Shown: positions 23,853-32,144, counted from the first letter of the stretch. The stretch is DNA of 62,026 nucleotides from SIG603 sp964370115 (GCA_964370115.1 CAYJIA010000009.1:1-62026); one strand, 5' to 3'. A program made the numbers and translations. Notes: a model not told the origin generated them from the sequence alone.

Positions 23853-24651
23853 AAGCATTCCTCCCATTATTTAACAAATGTTGCTCAATCCATTTGGTGA
23901 CACCATCGTTTTCGTTAGTATCACAGACAAAATGAGCTGTTTTCTTTACTTCATCTATTGCATTTTCTACCGCAACCCCTATGCCACTCATCGAAATCAT
24001 TTGAGTATCGTTATAATCATCTCCGAAAGCTATAACATCATTTAAATCCAGCTGTAAATATTTTATTACAAACTTAATTCCGTTAGTTTTAGTGGAGCTA
24101 TCAAGCATAATTTGTTGCCAGTTTTCTCCGCTGTTTTCATATAAATGAAGTTTTGGGTAACTTTTAATAATATCTCGCAAAATATGAACTTCTGAACAGT
24201 GCGTGGTTATTTTAAAAACATCTTCTTTTGGCATTTCCCTAAAATCAGAAAACGTGGAACACCATTCTTTTGACCATGGATATGTTGAAATTAAAGGGTC
24301 ATTACCGTAGTAAAAGTTATTTGTCTGTAAGGCAATTTTTGTAATTTTATCTTCGGATAAAAGTTTGCAAACAATTTCCTTAAGTAAAGTTTTTTCGATT
24401 GGATTACTGTAAATCAAATTTCCACTGCCGTCATATATATTCGCCCCGTTATTAGCTATAATAAAGCTGGGGAAATTCTCGTAGACATAGTTTCTAATTG
24501 CAGATATAGGTCGAGCGCTTGCATAGGCTATAGTGATGCCATTTTCTTGGCATTTAGCTAAAACTTCCGCAGAATACTTAGAGATTTTCTTATTTGAATT
24601 AAGGAGTGTATTATCCAAATCTGTTACAACTAACTTAGCAATAGCGTTCAT
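23836..24651 (-). CDS. Cof-type HAD phosphatase
   Basis: Start at ATG 24651 behind GGAGGTCAAA, 271 residues. Motif I is VTDLDNTLLNS, motif III/IV FGDDYNDTQMISMSGIGVAVENA, with a C2-type cap between, as in the Cof/YidA group acting on sugar phosphates, pyridoxal phosphate or flavin nucleotides. It heads a two-gene operon with Nudix hydrolase 2. Its promoter is TTGATT-17-TATAAT at 24712-24684. Confidence 0.88.
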   Translation of the reverse strand: MNAIAKLVVTDLDNTLLNSNKKISKYSAEVLAKCQENGITIAYASARPISAIRNYVYENFPSFIIANNGANIYDGSGNLIYSNPIEKTLLKEIVCKLLSEDKITKIALQTNNFYYGNDPLISTYPWSKEWCSTFSDFREMPKEDVFKITTHCSEVHILRDIIKSYPKLHLYENSGENWQQIMLDSSTKTNGIKFVIKYLQLDLNDVIAFGDDYNDTQMISMSGIGVAVENAIDEVKKTAHFVCDTNENDGVTKWIEQHLLNNGRNAYVKTS

Positions 24652-24683
24652 TTTGACCTCCGACTGCATAAAGAATTACGATC

Positions 24684-24712
24684 ATTATACATCAATAGGG
24701 AAACTTAATCAA
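24684..24712 (-). promoter_or_regulatory. HAD-Nudix operon promoter
   Basis: TTGATT (24712-24707), 17 bp, TATAAT (24689-24684). Confidence 0.7.
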
Positions 24713-24730
24713 GACACGTGTATAAGATTT

Positions 24731-24804
24731 CGTTTTCTGCGGAAAACGTCTTGCGTGTCGAGGCTCTCGACCCGAAATTTTTTGGAAAAAATTTAGTGAA
24801 ACTT
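24731..24804. repeat. Three-hairpin interspersed element, copy 1
   Basis: Three hairpins follow one another: CGTTTTC-TGCG-GAAAACG (24731-24748), GTCGAG-GCT-CTCGAC (24757-24771), AAATTTTTT-GG-AAAAAATTT (24775-24794), then AGTGAAACTTT. The same order occurs in reverse at 56804-56880 with different stem bases but preserved pairing. Here it lies between two divergent promoters. Confidence 0.7.
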
Positions 24805-24830
24805 TAAAACCCAAAATAATTTTTATAAAC

Positions 24831-24859
24831 TTGACTAAATTTGTCATAAATTATATAAT
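24831..24859 (+). promoter_or_regulatory. Acetyltransferase promoter
   Basis: TTGACT (24831-24836), 17 bp, TATAAT (24854-24859), 29 bp before the start codon. Confidence 0.7.
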
Positions 24860-24888
24860 TATACAAACTTGAATTATGAGGGTGGATT

Positions 24889-25371
24889 ATGAAATTTATT
24901 TTTAAAAATGTTGACGAGACCAATTTGGAAGAGGTTTTGATGCTCACTGTAAAAGAAGAGCAACAAAAACATATAGAAACAGTTTACGACTGCCTTTTTG
25001 AGGCTAGTAACTGCTCGCCTGACGAGGAGTGGACTTGTGTTGGCGTGTATCTTGACGACACAATTGTAGGTTTTGCGATGTATGGAACTTGGGCAAACAG
25101 AGAAAATGATGACAAAATAGAAATTTGGATAGACCGATTTTTAATAGATGAGGACTACCAAGGCAAGGGATATGGAAAAAAATCATTTGAGGCTTTGATG
25201 TGCTTTGTCTCCCATTATTACGAGACTGATGAAATTTTTCTATCTGTCTACGAGGACAATAAAGTAGCTCTTAAAATGTACGAAGAGTTGGGCTTTAAAT
25301 TCACAGGAGCTAAGGACGCAAAGGGTGAGCTTGTCATGTCCGCAAAAAAAACTACGAATTGCAATTTGTAA
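24889..25371 (+). CDS. GNAT family N-acetyltransferase
   Basis: A 160-residue acetyl-CoA-dependent transferase. The acetyl-CoA loop is DEDYQGKGYGKKSFEALM (Q/R-x-x-G-x-G/A), preceded by the strand IEIWIDRFLID and followed by the typical YEELGFKFTGAK. It is similar to spermidine/spermine-type (BltD/PaiA-like) acetyltransferases in the pattern VYEDNKVALKMYEELGF, but the substrate is unproven. The ribosome site is GAGGGTGG. The next gene follows after 56 bp and may be co-transcribed. Confidence 0.85.
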   Translation: MKFIFKNVDETNLEEVLMLTVKEEQQKHIETVYDCLFEASNCSPDEEWTCVGVYLDDTIVGFAMYGTWANRENDDKIEIWIDRFLIDEDYQGKGYGKKSFEALMCFVSHYYETDEIFLSVYEDNKVALKMYEELGFKFTGAKDAKGELVMSAKKTTNCNL

Positions 25372-25427
25372 GGTTTGCAAGCAGAGTTTACACAAAATAA
25401 CTTTTACTTGAGTTGGAGGAAAAATTC

Positions 25428-25838
25428 ATGAAAAGAAATATAATAATCGCAACTGCCAGTGCCGTAGTGCTCGCAGTGGCAGTTGCGCTTTTCTTCTTTT
25501 TTAACGAGCAGTCATACGAGAGCAAACCCGAACTAAGCACGGCGAACATTCAGTCTATACTGCTTGTAAATAATAAAGAGCAGACGACAAAATCCTTAAG
25601 CAAGGGAAACATTAATATATCTCCAATAATGAATTTCTTTAACGACACTAAGGAAGTCGACGAACAAGGTACAAATCACATTGGCGAGGCAAGTATTTAT
25701 TACGAGGACGAAAGTTTAACGCTGACAATTTACGAAAACGGTTTCATGCTAGGCCTAAAGTTTTACAGTAGCGAAGGCTTTGACTATGAAAGTTTTTATG
25801 AAGATTTAGACGAAGAGGCAACACCGTTTACTAGGTGA
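25428..25838 (+). CDS. Small exported or anchored protein, unknown function
   Basis: Start at ATG 25428 behind TTGGAGGAAAAATTC, 136 residues. Residues 3-24 are a strongly hydrophobic signal or anchor (NIIIATASAVVLAVAVALFFFF). The rest is acidic and extracytoplasmic, with no cysteine, so it is not a lipoprotein. No family recognised. A terminator follows at 25887. Confidence 0.7.
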   Translation: MKRNIIIATASAVVLAVAVALFFFFNEQSYESKPELSTANIQSILLVNNKEQTTKSLSKGNINISPIMNFFNDTKEVDEQGTNHIGEASIYYEDESLTLTIYENGFMLGLKFYSSEGFDYESFYEDLDEEATPFTR

Positions 25839-25886
25839 TACTTTATTAACAAAGAATTCAAACTTATAAACACTGTATATTTATTC

Positions 25887-25915
25887 AAAAAGCGCATGAA
25901 AATGCGCTTTTTTTG
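25887..25915 (+). terminator. Terminator before the MATE gene
   Basis: AAAAAGCGCAT-GAAA-ATGCGCTTTTTTT, a compact intrinsic terminator. Confidence 0.9.
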
Positions 25916-25992
25916 TATATATAATGCATAGAGATAGTAACCTATTTATGGTAAAATGTTAAAGTATATTAAAAAAGAAGGGAAATGAAGAG

Positions 25993-27357
25993 ATGAAGTA
26001 TTTGGAAACAGACCCGCAGTTTTATAAGCGGGCGATAGGTGTAATTATCCCTGTAGCGTTGCAAGGCCTTATCACCATGGGGGTAAACATGCTTGACACA
26101 ATTATGGTCGGGCAACTTGGGGAAACTGCACTGTCAGCGGCGGCACTTGGAAATCAGTTTATCACGCTATTTCACATTTGTTGCATGGGAATAGGCATGG
26201 GCGCGACGGTCTTGACGGCAAGATTTTGGGGTCAACAAGATTTTGTATCGCTCAAAAAAACAGTAACTATAGCGCTTAGATTTGCGACAATATTTGCGCT
26301 GGTTTTTACATCTATAAATATTATTACGCCAAGTGGAATTTTAAGCCTCTACACAAACGACACACAGGTAATATCCGAGGGTGCAACTTACCTTCGCTGG
26401 TCTACCGTGACTTTTTTCTTTTTAGGCATATCACTTGTCACTACGCAAATGCTTAGAAGCATAGGCGGCGCAATGATACCACTAATTGCATCTATTGCGG
26501 CTCTATTTATAAATTTAGGCGCAAACTATATGCTAATTTTCGGAGAGTTCGGAGCGCCCAAAATGGGAGTCGCCGGCGCAGCGCTTGGCACTTGCATTGC
26601 CCGTGGCGTAGAATTTTCAATAATAATGGGAGTATTTTTCTTTAAAGAGAAAAAGATTGCATATAGACTCAAACATCTACTCATGCCATGTAAGGATTTA
26701 CTGCCTGAGTACATAAGAATAAGCCTACCAGTGCTTATCAGTGACGCACTTCTAGGCTTTGGAAACACAGCACTTGCCATGGTAATGGGAAGAATTGGAC
26801 CTGTATTTGTGGCGGCAAACTCGATTACTTCGGTCACAGCACAGCTCACAACCGTCGTGACACAGGGACTTTCATTTGCGGGAAATGTCGTGACAGGACG
26901 AACCCTAGGCGAGGGCAGAAAAGACAGGGCACAAAAACAAGGCTATACATTTTTCTTTATAGGAATTGCTTTCGGCTGTCTTTCGGCACTTATAATCACA
27001 CTAATAAGCCAACCTGTGATAAATTCCTATAATGTATCTGAAGAAACAAAAGCCGTGGCAACACAGCTGATGAGCGCAATAAGCATCACCATAATTTTCC
27101 TAGCGGCAAATAATATCCTCACAAAAGGCGTTTTGCGTGGAGGAGGAGACACAAAATTTTTAATGGCTGCGGACATTTTATTTTTATGGATATTATCCAT
27201 TCCTCTTGGAATTTTGGCAGGACTCGTATGGAATCTACCCCCATTTTGGATCTACCTATGCCTCATGTCAGACCAATTTGTAAAAGCTGTTTGGTGTATA
27301 TTTAGACTGAGAAGTGGAAAGTGGATTAAGAAAATCAAAGGCGTTGCACAAGCTTAA
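25993..27357 (+). CDS. MATE family efflux transporter
   Basis: A 454-residue integral membrane protein with 12 predicted helices in two pseudo-symmetric halves, each opening with the MATE pattern (VALQGLITMGVNMLDTIMVGQLGETALSAAALGNQ in the first half; ISLPVLISDALLGFGNTALAMVMGRIG in the second). MATE proteins export cationic drugs or metabolites with Na+ or H+. The gene is monocistronic: terminator upstream, long hairpin downstream. The start follows AAGAAGGGAAATGAAGAG. Confidence 0.93.
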   Translation: MKYLETDPQFYKRAIGVIIPVALQGLITMGVNMLDTIMVGQLGETALSAAALGNQFITLFHICCMGIGMGATVLTARFWGQQDFVSLKKTVTIALRFATIFALVFTSINIITPSGILSLYTNDTQVISEGATYLRWSTVTFFFLGISLVTTQMLRSIGGAMIPLIASIAALFINLGANYMLIFGEFGAPKMGVAGAALGTCIARGVEFSIIMGVFFFKEKKIAYRLKHLLMPCKDLLPEYIRISLPVLISDALLGFGNTALAMVMGRIGPVFVAANSITSVTAQLTTVVTQGLSFAGNVVTGRTLGEGRKDRAQKQGYTFFFIGIAFGCLSALIITLISQPVINSYNVSEETKAVATQLMSAISITIIFLAANNILTKGVLRGGGDTKFLMAADILFLWILSIPLGILAGLVWNLPPFWIYLCLMSDQFVKAVWCIFRLRSGKWIKKIKGVAQA

Positions 27358-27372
27358 TATTTCCATAAAATA

Positions 27373-27443
27373 AAAGACTAAGGGTTAATTGTGAATGACT
27401 TACGAAATGATATTCGTAGTCATAGCAATTAACCCTTAGCCTT
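27373..27443. repeat. Long two-tier hairpin between MATE and ABC permease
   Basis: CTAAGGGTTAATTG (27378-27391) and CAATTAACCCTTAG (27426-27439) form a perfect 14 bp stem. Inside, TGACTTACGAA pairs with TTCGTAGTCA with one bulge. The region just after it repeats AGCCTTTA/AGTTTTAGCCTTTAG, related to the repeat at the window start. It probably terminates both convergent genes and is longer than a terminator needs to be. Confidence 0.75.
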
Positions 27444-27467
27444 TATTAGTTTTAGCCTTTAGTTAAA

Positions 27468-28220
27468 TTACCCTTCAAGCGGTAGTTTCCTTATACATAA
27501 ATATGAAATTACGTTGAATACCACGCTTGCGCAAAGTAGAGTTATGATTTGTGGGCTTGCGTTAAACATAATTTGCGAACTTCCGTCTGGCGATGACGCA
27601 TAAGTAAATCCGAGTAAACCCGAAATGAAAGTAAATACTTGGTCACCGACTTCCGCTGGAAAATACGACAAAGTTATGGGGATTCCAAAGATAAACAAGA
27701 ATGCTATGAAGATTAAAATTGAAAATCCGATAAGCTTTCCAAGGCGTTTTATAAACACTGCCAAGGCATATACCACTGCCATGACTGCAAAGTTTTGCAC
27801 GAAATTCAAAATAATTGATAGGAAATTCACTCTGTCATCAAAGCCCAAGGTGATGGATAAAATTTCGTCTAATTTAAGTGCCGAAAATATTAGAGGAAAA
27901 ATGGAATTTATCGTGGTGCAAATAAGAGAAACTATGCCAAAAGTCATAAGGGTAGACACGAGGATTTTTTTTCGTGAAAATCCATTTTGCATAAACATCT
28001 TAAAATCTTCTGTAAAAGCGGTGGCACTAATGACTCCTAAAAATATAATTGTAGAAAAATCAAGTGAATAGTTTATGCCAAAATTTCCCGATGACGACGA
28101 TACGCTAAGAGCAAAAATAATTATGCTCAGTAGCGTCATACCAGTGAAAATTGCGTAATAAATGCCCATGGATTTTAAAACTGTAAAGACTTGAAATTTT
28201 GTTGTCGAAAAACTGCTCAT
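27468..28220 (-). CDS. ABC transporter permease component
   Basis: A 250-residue protein with six predicted membrane segments (around 17-38, 51-67, 98-118, 136-158, 168-190, 222-242) and no solute-binding domain. It overlaps the ATPase gene by 4 bp. Together with the YtrA-type regulator upstream it has the YtrABC-like organisation, systems often induced by cell-wall antibiotics or envelope stress. Sequence alone does not give the substrate. Confidence 0.82.
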   Translation of the reverse strand: MSSFSTTKFQVFTVLKSMGIYYAIFTGMTLLSIIIFALSVSSSSGNFGINYSLDFSTIIFLGVISATAFTEDFKMFMQNGFSRKKILVSTLMTFGIVSLICTTINSIFPLIFSALKLDEILSITLGFDDRVNFLSIILNFVQNFAVMAVVYALAVFIKRLGKLIGFSILIFIAFLFIFGIPITLSYFPAEVGDQVFTFISGLLGFTYASSPDGSSQIMFNASPQIITLLCASVVFNVISYLCIRKLPLEG

Positions 28221-29077
28221 AATTTTTTGTTCCTTTCTGTAAGTTTTAGAAATAATTTTTGTAAATTGAGCTGAGAAACAGTCATGTTTTCAGATATGGA
28301 AGTATAATCTACCTCGCCCATGATGTAGGCGATTTTCATGCCGGCGACAGTTTCTATATCTAATACATTCCTGTTTTTTGTGTAATTTTCAATTTCTTCT
28401 GCCTTGCCTGCAACACTGTAACCAAGTGACAGAACATTTTCTATATTGTCATCAAGCAAAATTTCACCCTCGTCTATTAACACAACATGCTCGATTAGGT
28501 TTGCGATTTCTTCAATTAAATGAGTAGCTAGGATTATCGTACATTCATTTTCTTCATATTTCTCCAAAAGCAATTTATAAAAAAGCTCTCTGTGGTTTAC
28601 ATCAAGTCCTACAACAGGCTCATCGAAAATTGTATAAGGACAGTTTAAACTCAAAGCGATTATGAGTTTTACGATATTTTTGTAACCTGTAGAAAGTGCG
28701 TTAAATTTTTTCTTTAGATTGACTTCAAATTTTTGCGAAAGCTCAAGCGCTTTTTGTGTGTCAAAATCGGGGTAAAATTCTTTTGTCCATTTAAAAAGTG
28801 CGGTCACTTTTAGATTAGGATAATAGTTTGCCTCGCTCATGCAAAAGAGAAATTTTCTTGTCTTTTGATTGTCGGTCGACAAAATATTATTAACAAAAAC
28901 CTCGCCACTATCGGCAAAAATCCTGTTTGTTATGAGTTTTATCAGAGTCGATTTTCCCGCACCATTTCTTCCTAAAAGCCCATAGATTTTACCAAATTCA
29001 AAGTTTACACTCACATTGCTTAAGGCATTTATGTCTTTATAGGTTTTTGTCAAGTTCTGAGTCCTAATTGCTGTCAT
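28217..29077 (-). CDS. ABC transporter ATP-binding protein
   Basis: The start is placed at ATG 29077 (MTAIRTQNLTKTYKDI), 9 bp after AAAGGA, giving 286 residues; ATG 29083 is an alternative. Walker A is LLGRNGAGKST, Walker B YTIFDEPVVGLD. The signature loop reads LSTGYKN in place of LSGGQ, as is common in YtrB-like proteins. It overlaps the end of the GntR gene. The C-terminal 80 residues are the poorly conserved extension of the drug/peptide exporter group. Confidence 0.9.
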   Translation of the reverse strand: MTAIRTQNLTKTYKDINALSNVSVNFEFGKIYGLLGRNGAGKSTLIKLITNRIFADSGEVFVNNILSTDNQKTRKFLFCMSEANYYPNLKVTALFKWTKEFYPDFDTQKALELSQKFEVNLKKKFNALSTGYKNIVKLIIALSLNCPYTIFDEPVVGLDVNHRELFYKLLLEKYEENECTIILATHLIEEIANLIEHVVLIDEGEILLDDNIENVLSLGYSVAGKAEEIENYTKNRNVLDIETVAGMKIAYIMGEVDYTSISENMTVSQLNLQKLFLKLTERNKKL

Positions 29078-29441
29078 GTTCATACATCCTTTCAAATAAA
29101 ATTTTGATTTCGTCTTTTGAAAGACCTAATTTTTGTGCCTCTTTTATTAGAGGGGTCACAAAATTTTCGCCAAATTTTTTCATTCTTTTGTCTGTGATTT
29201 TTTTAATAGCTCCCGATTTTACAAACATACCAAGTCCCCTTTTTTTGTAGATAATATCTTCACTTACAAGCAAATTCATTCCCTTTAAAACTGTGTGTGG
29301 GTTAATGTTTAACAGTGCCGAAACTTCTGTGGTGGAGGGAATTTGACTCTCCTCCTCAAAAATCTTTGTGAAAATCCCATCCTCAATTTGTTCTGCTATC
29401 TGCATAAATATCGGAACTGCGCTGTTTGGATTTAATTTCAA
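29064..29441 (-). CDS. GntR-family (YtrA subfamily) repressor 1
   Basis: Start most likely TTG 29441 or GTG 29447, both behind AAGGGG; the frame remains open to an ATG at 29567, but that would run through the promoter and operator. 125 residues: winged helix-turn-helix (PIFMQIAEQIEDGIF...SQIPSTTEVSALLNINPHTVLKGMNLLVSEDIIYKKRGLGMFV) and a short C-terminal helix typical of YtrA. It should repress its own operon with the two ABC genes. A 7 bp palindromic operator overlaps the predicted transcription start. Confidence 0.88.
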   Translation of the reverse strand: MKLNPNSAVPIFMQIAEQIEDGIFTKIFEEESQIPSTTEVSALLNINPHTVLKGMNLLVSEDIIYKKRGLGMFVKSGAIKKITDKRMKKFGENFVTPLIKEAQKLGLSKDEIKILFERMYEHDSN

Positions 29442-29468
29442 TTTCACCAGCCCCTTCTGTGTTGGTTT

Positions 29469-29486
29469 GTTAGTTGAGTAACTAAC
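29469..29486. promoter_or_regulatory. Operator palindrome of the GntR-ABC operon
   Basis: GTTAGTT-GAGT-AACTAAC is a perfect 7 bp inverted repeat located 10 bp downstream of the -10 box, where a bound repressor would block initiation. Confidence 0.75.
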
Positions 29487-29495
29487 TACACTTGC

Positions 29496-29524
29496 ATAAT
29501 AACACGCATTTTTCATTTTGTCAA
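29496..29524 (-). promoter_or_regulatory. GntR-ABC operon promoter 1
   Basis: TTGACA (29524-29519), 17 bp, TATTAT (29501-29496). Confidence 0.8.
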
Positions 29525-29600
29525 TAAGTTTTTTAAAAATAAATTCTAGCCTTGGTAATGTATACAAATCTGTAGATTTATACTACAATCTACTTAAATT

Positions 29601-29627
29601 TGAAACTTTTTTTACAACTTGCGTGTA
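29601..29627 (+). promoter_or_regulatory. Candidate ECF-type autoregulated promoter
   Basis: TGAAAC (29601-29606) and CGTGTA (29622-29627) 15 bp apart resemble the AAC/CGT pattern of ECF sigma promoters, 65 bp before the sigma gene. Autoregulation is an inference from the family. Confidence 0.4.
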
Positions 29628-29691
29628 TATATAGGTGAATAGTAATTATGCATGATTAATTTTAAATATTGAGGAAAGGAGTGCTTTTATA

Positions 29692-30249
29692 ATGTCAGAT
29701 AAGAATATACAAGATATATTAAAAAGTATTATTAGAGGCGACGAAAAAGCTTTGCCTTTGTTAATAGATATTTATCTTCCATATGTGCTAAAAATTGTCA
29801 CGTCTCTTAGTGGGAAACTTCTGAGCAAAGAAGATGTTGAAGAGGTGATTTCGGATGTTTTTTTCGCTGTGTGGAAAAGCAGGGCTACTATAAAATTAGG
29901 CTCTAACTTTGCGCCGTTTTTAGCAGAAATAAGCAGAAATATGACAAAAAACAAGTTGCGAGGCTTATCGAGTATTTCTCTCTTAGATGAAAACACAGTA
30001 GAGATAAAAAGCGCTGACGAAGGTATTTTTAGTAAAATAGCAAGCAAAGAGAGCCTTGAATATATTCAGTCAATAATTAATGATTTTGATAGCCCCGAAA
30101 AAGAAATATTATATGGATTTTATTTTTATGAGTTTAAATTAGCAGAGCTTGCGAGATTATTAAAACTGCCACTTTCGACTATTAAATCAAAATTATATCG
30201 CTCTCGTGAGAAACTAAAGCAAAAGTTAATGGAAGGAGATTATTTATGA
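29692..30249 (+). CDS. ECF-type RNA polymerase sigma factor
   Basis: A 185-residue sigma-70 family factor with region 2 (about 20-85; EDVEEVISDVFFAVWKSRATIKLGSNFAPFLAEISRNMTKNKLR) and region 4 (about 120-180; FYEFKLAELARLLKLPLSTIKSKLYRSREKLKQKL). It starts behind GAAAGGAGTG. Its stop overlaps the start of the next gene by 4 bp (ATGA), the classical sigma/anti-sigma coupling. The pair probably answers an envelope signal. Confidence 0.93.
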   Translation: MSDKNIQDILKSIIRGDEKALPLLIDIYLPYVLKIVTSLSGKLLSKEDVEEVISDVFFAVWKSRATIKLGSNFAPFLAEISRNMTKNKLRGLSSISLLDENTVEIKSADEGIFSKIASKESLEYIQSIINDFDSPEKEILYGFYFYEFKLAELARLLKLPLSTIKSKLYRSREKLKQKLMEGDYL

Positions 30250-31328
30250 AAAATTTGATTGATTATATAGATTATGAAAATATAATGATAGGCAATGATG
30301 AAATAGATGTCGATATAGAAAATATAAAAAATATGACTATGGCAAAACTTAGAAACGATAATAAAAAAGATAAAAAATCAAAAGGTTTTTCGCTTAAAAA
30401 ACCGTTTGTCTTAGTTGCGTGTTTTGTTATACTGTTTTGTGGAATTACGGTTTGCGCAGTGGCAAACACAGATATAAGAAATTACTTTAGCGAAATTTTT
30501 GGATTTAACTCTCAGGAAGTATTACTCTTTGGAGAAAGTGTAGAGAGTGATGACTACAGCTTTACTGTTGAAAACGTACTATACGACGGTATAAACTGCA
30601 ATGTTATTTTCTCGGTAAGTGGCGTCTCTGAATTAGGTAAACAAAATGTAGCAAACTTCGAGTCAAGAGAAAATTTTGAAATCCAAGAATTACTCCACTG
30701 TATTTTGCCAGACTTAAGAAAATATACTATATCCACTGGCACAGAATTTGACGAAAACAGTAGTGAGGGTGAATTGATTTTTAATTTAAGTTTTGCAAAT
30801 CCTGTAAACAATGAACATCTGTATACAAATCTTAATAACAGAATAGTAGATGCATCGGCCAGATATTACCCGAGTACAAAAGATGAAATAAAAAGGATTG
30901 AAGAGCTTTCGATTAATTTTGATGGAGAAGATATTAAAATATCTTTACAAGAAACTACGCCGACTGCTAAAAAAGAGATTAATATACCACCAAGCGATGA
31001 TTATCCTGTAAAATACACGTCAATAATTTATTCAAGCATCGGTTTTACTCTTATAGGTGAAATTGGCGACCTTGATACTTATTATGAAAACAATAAAATT
31101 GAAATTAATTACTCTGACAACAGCACAGTTTTATTAAATTCCTATTATTCAGATAATAGGGAAGAACATGTTTATGAAACAGGATATAATTTTTTGGGAG
31201 AGTCATATATGTATTATGATGATGGCGATAAAATAATTCTTGAGAGCAATTTCGTATTTAATACAGCCGTAGACTGGGACGAGGTGGAGGCGCTGATTAT
31301 TAATGAAACGAGAATTGAACTTGATTAA
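30246..31328 (+). CDS. Membrane anti-sigma factor, DUF4179-like
   Basis: 360 residues: an N-terminal cytoplasmic segment of about 55 residues that should hold the sigma factor, one membrane helix (about 54-77; FVLVACFVILFCGITVCAV) and a large extracytoplasmic part (about 80-360). The extracytoplasmic start DIRNYFSEIFGFN...VESDDYSFTVENVLYDGINCNVIFSV is characteristic of DUF4179 anti-sigma proteins of Firmicutes. It is translationally coupled to the ECF sigma gene. Release of the sigma factor would need signal sensing or proteolysis, which is not visible in sequence. Confidence 0.85.
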   Translation: MKNLIDYIDYENIMIGNDEIDVDIENIKNMTMAKLRNDNKKDKKSKGFSLKKPFVLVACFVILFCGITVCAVANTDIRNYFSEIFGFNSQEVLLFGESVESDDYSFTVENVLYDGINCNVIFSVSGVSELGKQNVANFESRENFEIQELLHCILPDLRKYTISTGTEFDENSSEGELIFNLSFANPVNNEHLYTNLNNRIVDASARYYPSTKDEIKRIEELSINFDGEDIKISLQETTPTAKKEINIPPSDDYPVKYTSIIYSSIGFTLIGEIGDLDTYYENNKIEINYSDNSTVLLNSYYSDNREEHVYETGYNFLGESYMYYDDGDKIILESNFVFNTAVDWDEVEALIINETRIELD

Positions 31329-31364
31329 TAGTAGGGTTTGCAAGGTATCTCCACCTAGAAAGCA

Positions 31365-31397
31365 AAAAAAATGAGCCAAGCTGGCTCATTTTTTGCG
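31365..31397. terminator. Terminator after the anti-sigma gene
   Basis: AAAAAAATGAGCC-AAGCT-GGCTCATTTTTT. A second small hairpin GACAG-ACTAAGG-CTGTC follows at 31413-31429. Confidence 0.88.
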
Positions 31398-31446
31398 GTT
31401 GTGGTTTTTCCGACAGACTAAGGCTGTCAAAAATAATTAAATTTCA

Positions 31447-31980
31447 TTACCCATTAGTTTTTAGTGCAACTAGCTTTTTATCGCCTACAAATAAAATTTG
31501 AAGTATAACAATTTCTACGGTGCACATTATGCCTGCTTGGATTAGCCTTGTTGGCAAAATCACCATGAAATCACTGCCGTAAAGAAGTGAAATCCATAGG
31601 GTGTTAAGCAAAATCGAAGATATCACTTGTCCTGTGACCACTGCAATTACAACTCGCTTTAGGTTACATTTCTTGTGATAGCTAAGTCCATTTATAAGGC
31701 CAGTTATCACCGCGGAAAGCGTAAATCCAGGAAAATATGGGCCTATTGGGAAGAGTATTGCGCCTATCAAATCACCAAGTCCTGCAACCGCCATGCCCTC
31801 AAATGTTCCGAGTTTTCTTGCGGCAATCGCCACGGGAATAAACGAAAACCCTATTTTCATTATCGGTGTTGAAATGGAGAGAAACCTCGACAAAATAATT
31901 TGTATTGCAAGTAAAACCGCAATAAGCGCCAAGTTTTGCACATTTAAGTGCTGTTTTTTGAAGTTTTCAAATTTTGACAT
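31447..31980 (-). CDS. folT: Folate ECF transporter S component
   Basis: The start is ATG 31980 behind AAGGAGG; an open upstream frame covers the riboswitch and is not coding. 177 residues with about six helices. The segments LSRFLSISTPIMKIGFSFIPVAIAARKLG and GDLIGAILFPIGPYFPGFTLSAVITGL are typical of FolT. The S component captures folate and docks on the shared EcfAA'T energising module, which is not in the window. Expression is controlled by a THF-type riboswitch and an occluded ribosome site. Confidence 0.93.
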   Translation of the reverse strand: MSKFENFKKQHLNVQNLALIAVLLAIQIILSRFLSISTPIMKIGFSFIPVAIAARKLGTFEGMAVAGLGDLIGAILFPIGPYFPGFTLSAVITGLINGLSYHKKCNLKRVVIAVVTGQVISSILLNTLWISLLYGSDFMVILPTRLIQAGIMCTVEIVILQILFVGDKKLVALKTNG

Positions 31981-31986
31981 AAAAAA

Positions 31987-32025
31987 ATACCTCCTTGTTA
32001 AATTTGCTGTGATAACAAGAGGTAT
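31987..32025 (-). promoter_or_regulatory. Ribosome-site sequestering hairpin of folT
   Basis: ATACCTCTTGTTA (32025-32013) pairs with TAACAAGGAGGTAT (32000-31987), 13 bp with a single bulged G, so that AAGGAGG is fully paired. T7 follows, immediately before the ATG. Formation of this stem should shut translation off; it is the output stage of the riboswitch. As it is followed by a T-run it might also stop transcription. Confidence 0.85.
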
Positions 32026-32071
32026 AAAGGCGCGAAGTCGCAAAGCCCCGCTACAATTTACGCAAAATGTT

Positions 32072-32144
32072 ATGAAACAGCGGGATGCGACATGTTCACC
32101 GCAGGCACAGGCCTTTCGTCCATAAAGCAACTCCCCGTCTTCAT
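32072..32144 (-). ncRNA. Tetrahydrofolate (THF) riboswitch aptamer
   Basis: On the minus strand, ATGAA-GA-CGGG at the 5' end (32144 onward) pairs with CCCG...TTCAT at the 3' end (to 32072). The core holds GGTGAA (32100-32095) and GCATCC (32088-32083), the two conserved blocks of the class I THF riboswitch, in the right order. It lies upstream of folT, a usual location. A GCGGGG string (about 32053-32048) could pair with the aptamer CCCGC and link ligand state to the ribosome-site hairpin. Confidence 0.85.

Noticed and set aside
23870..23885. LexA-like string TTTAACAAATGTTGCT upstream of Nudix hydrolase 2
   Set aside because: Its outer bases are asymmetric, it is inside the HAD coding sequence and no promoter surrounds it.
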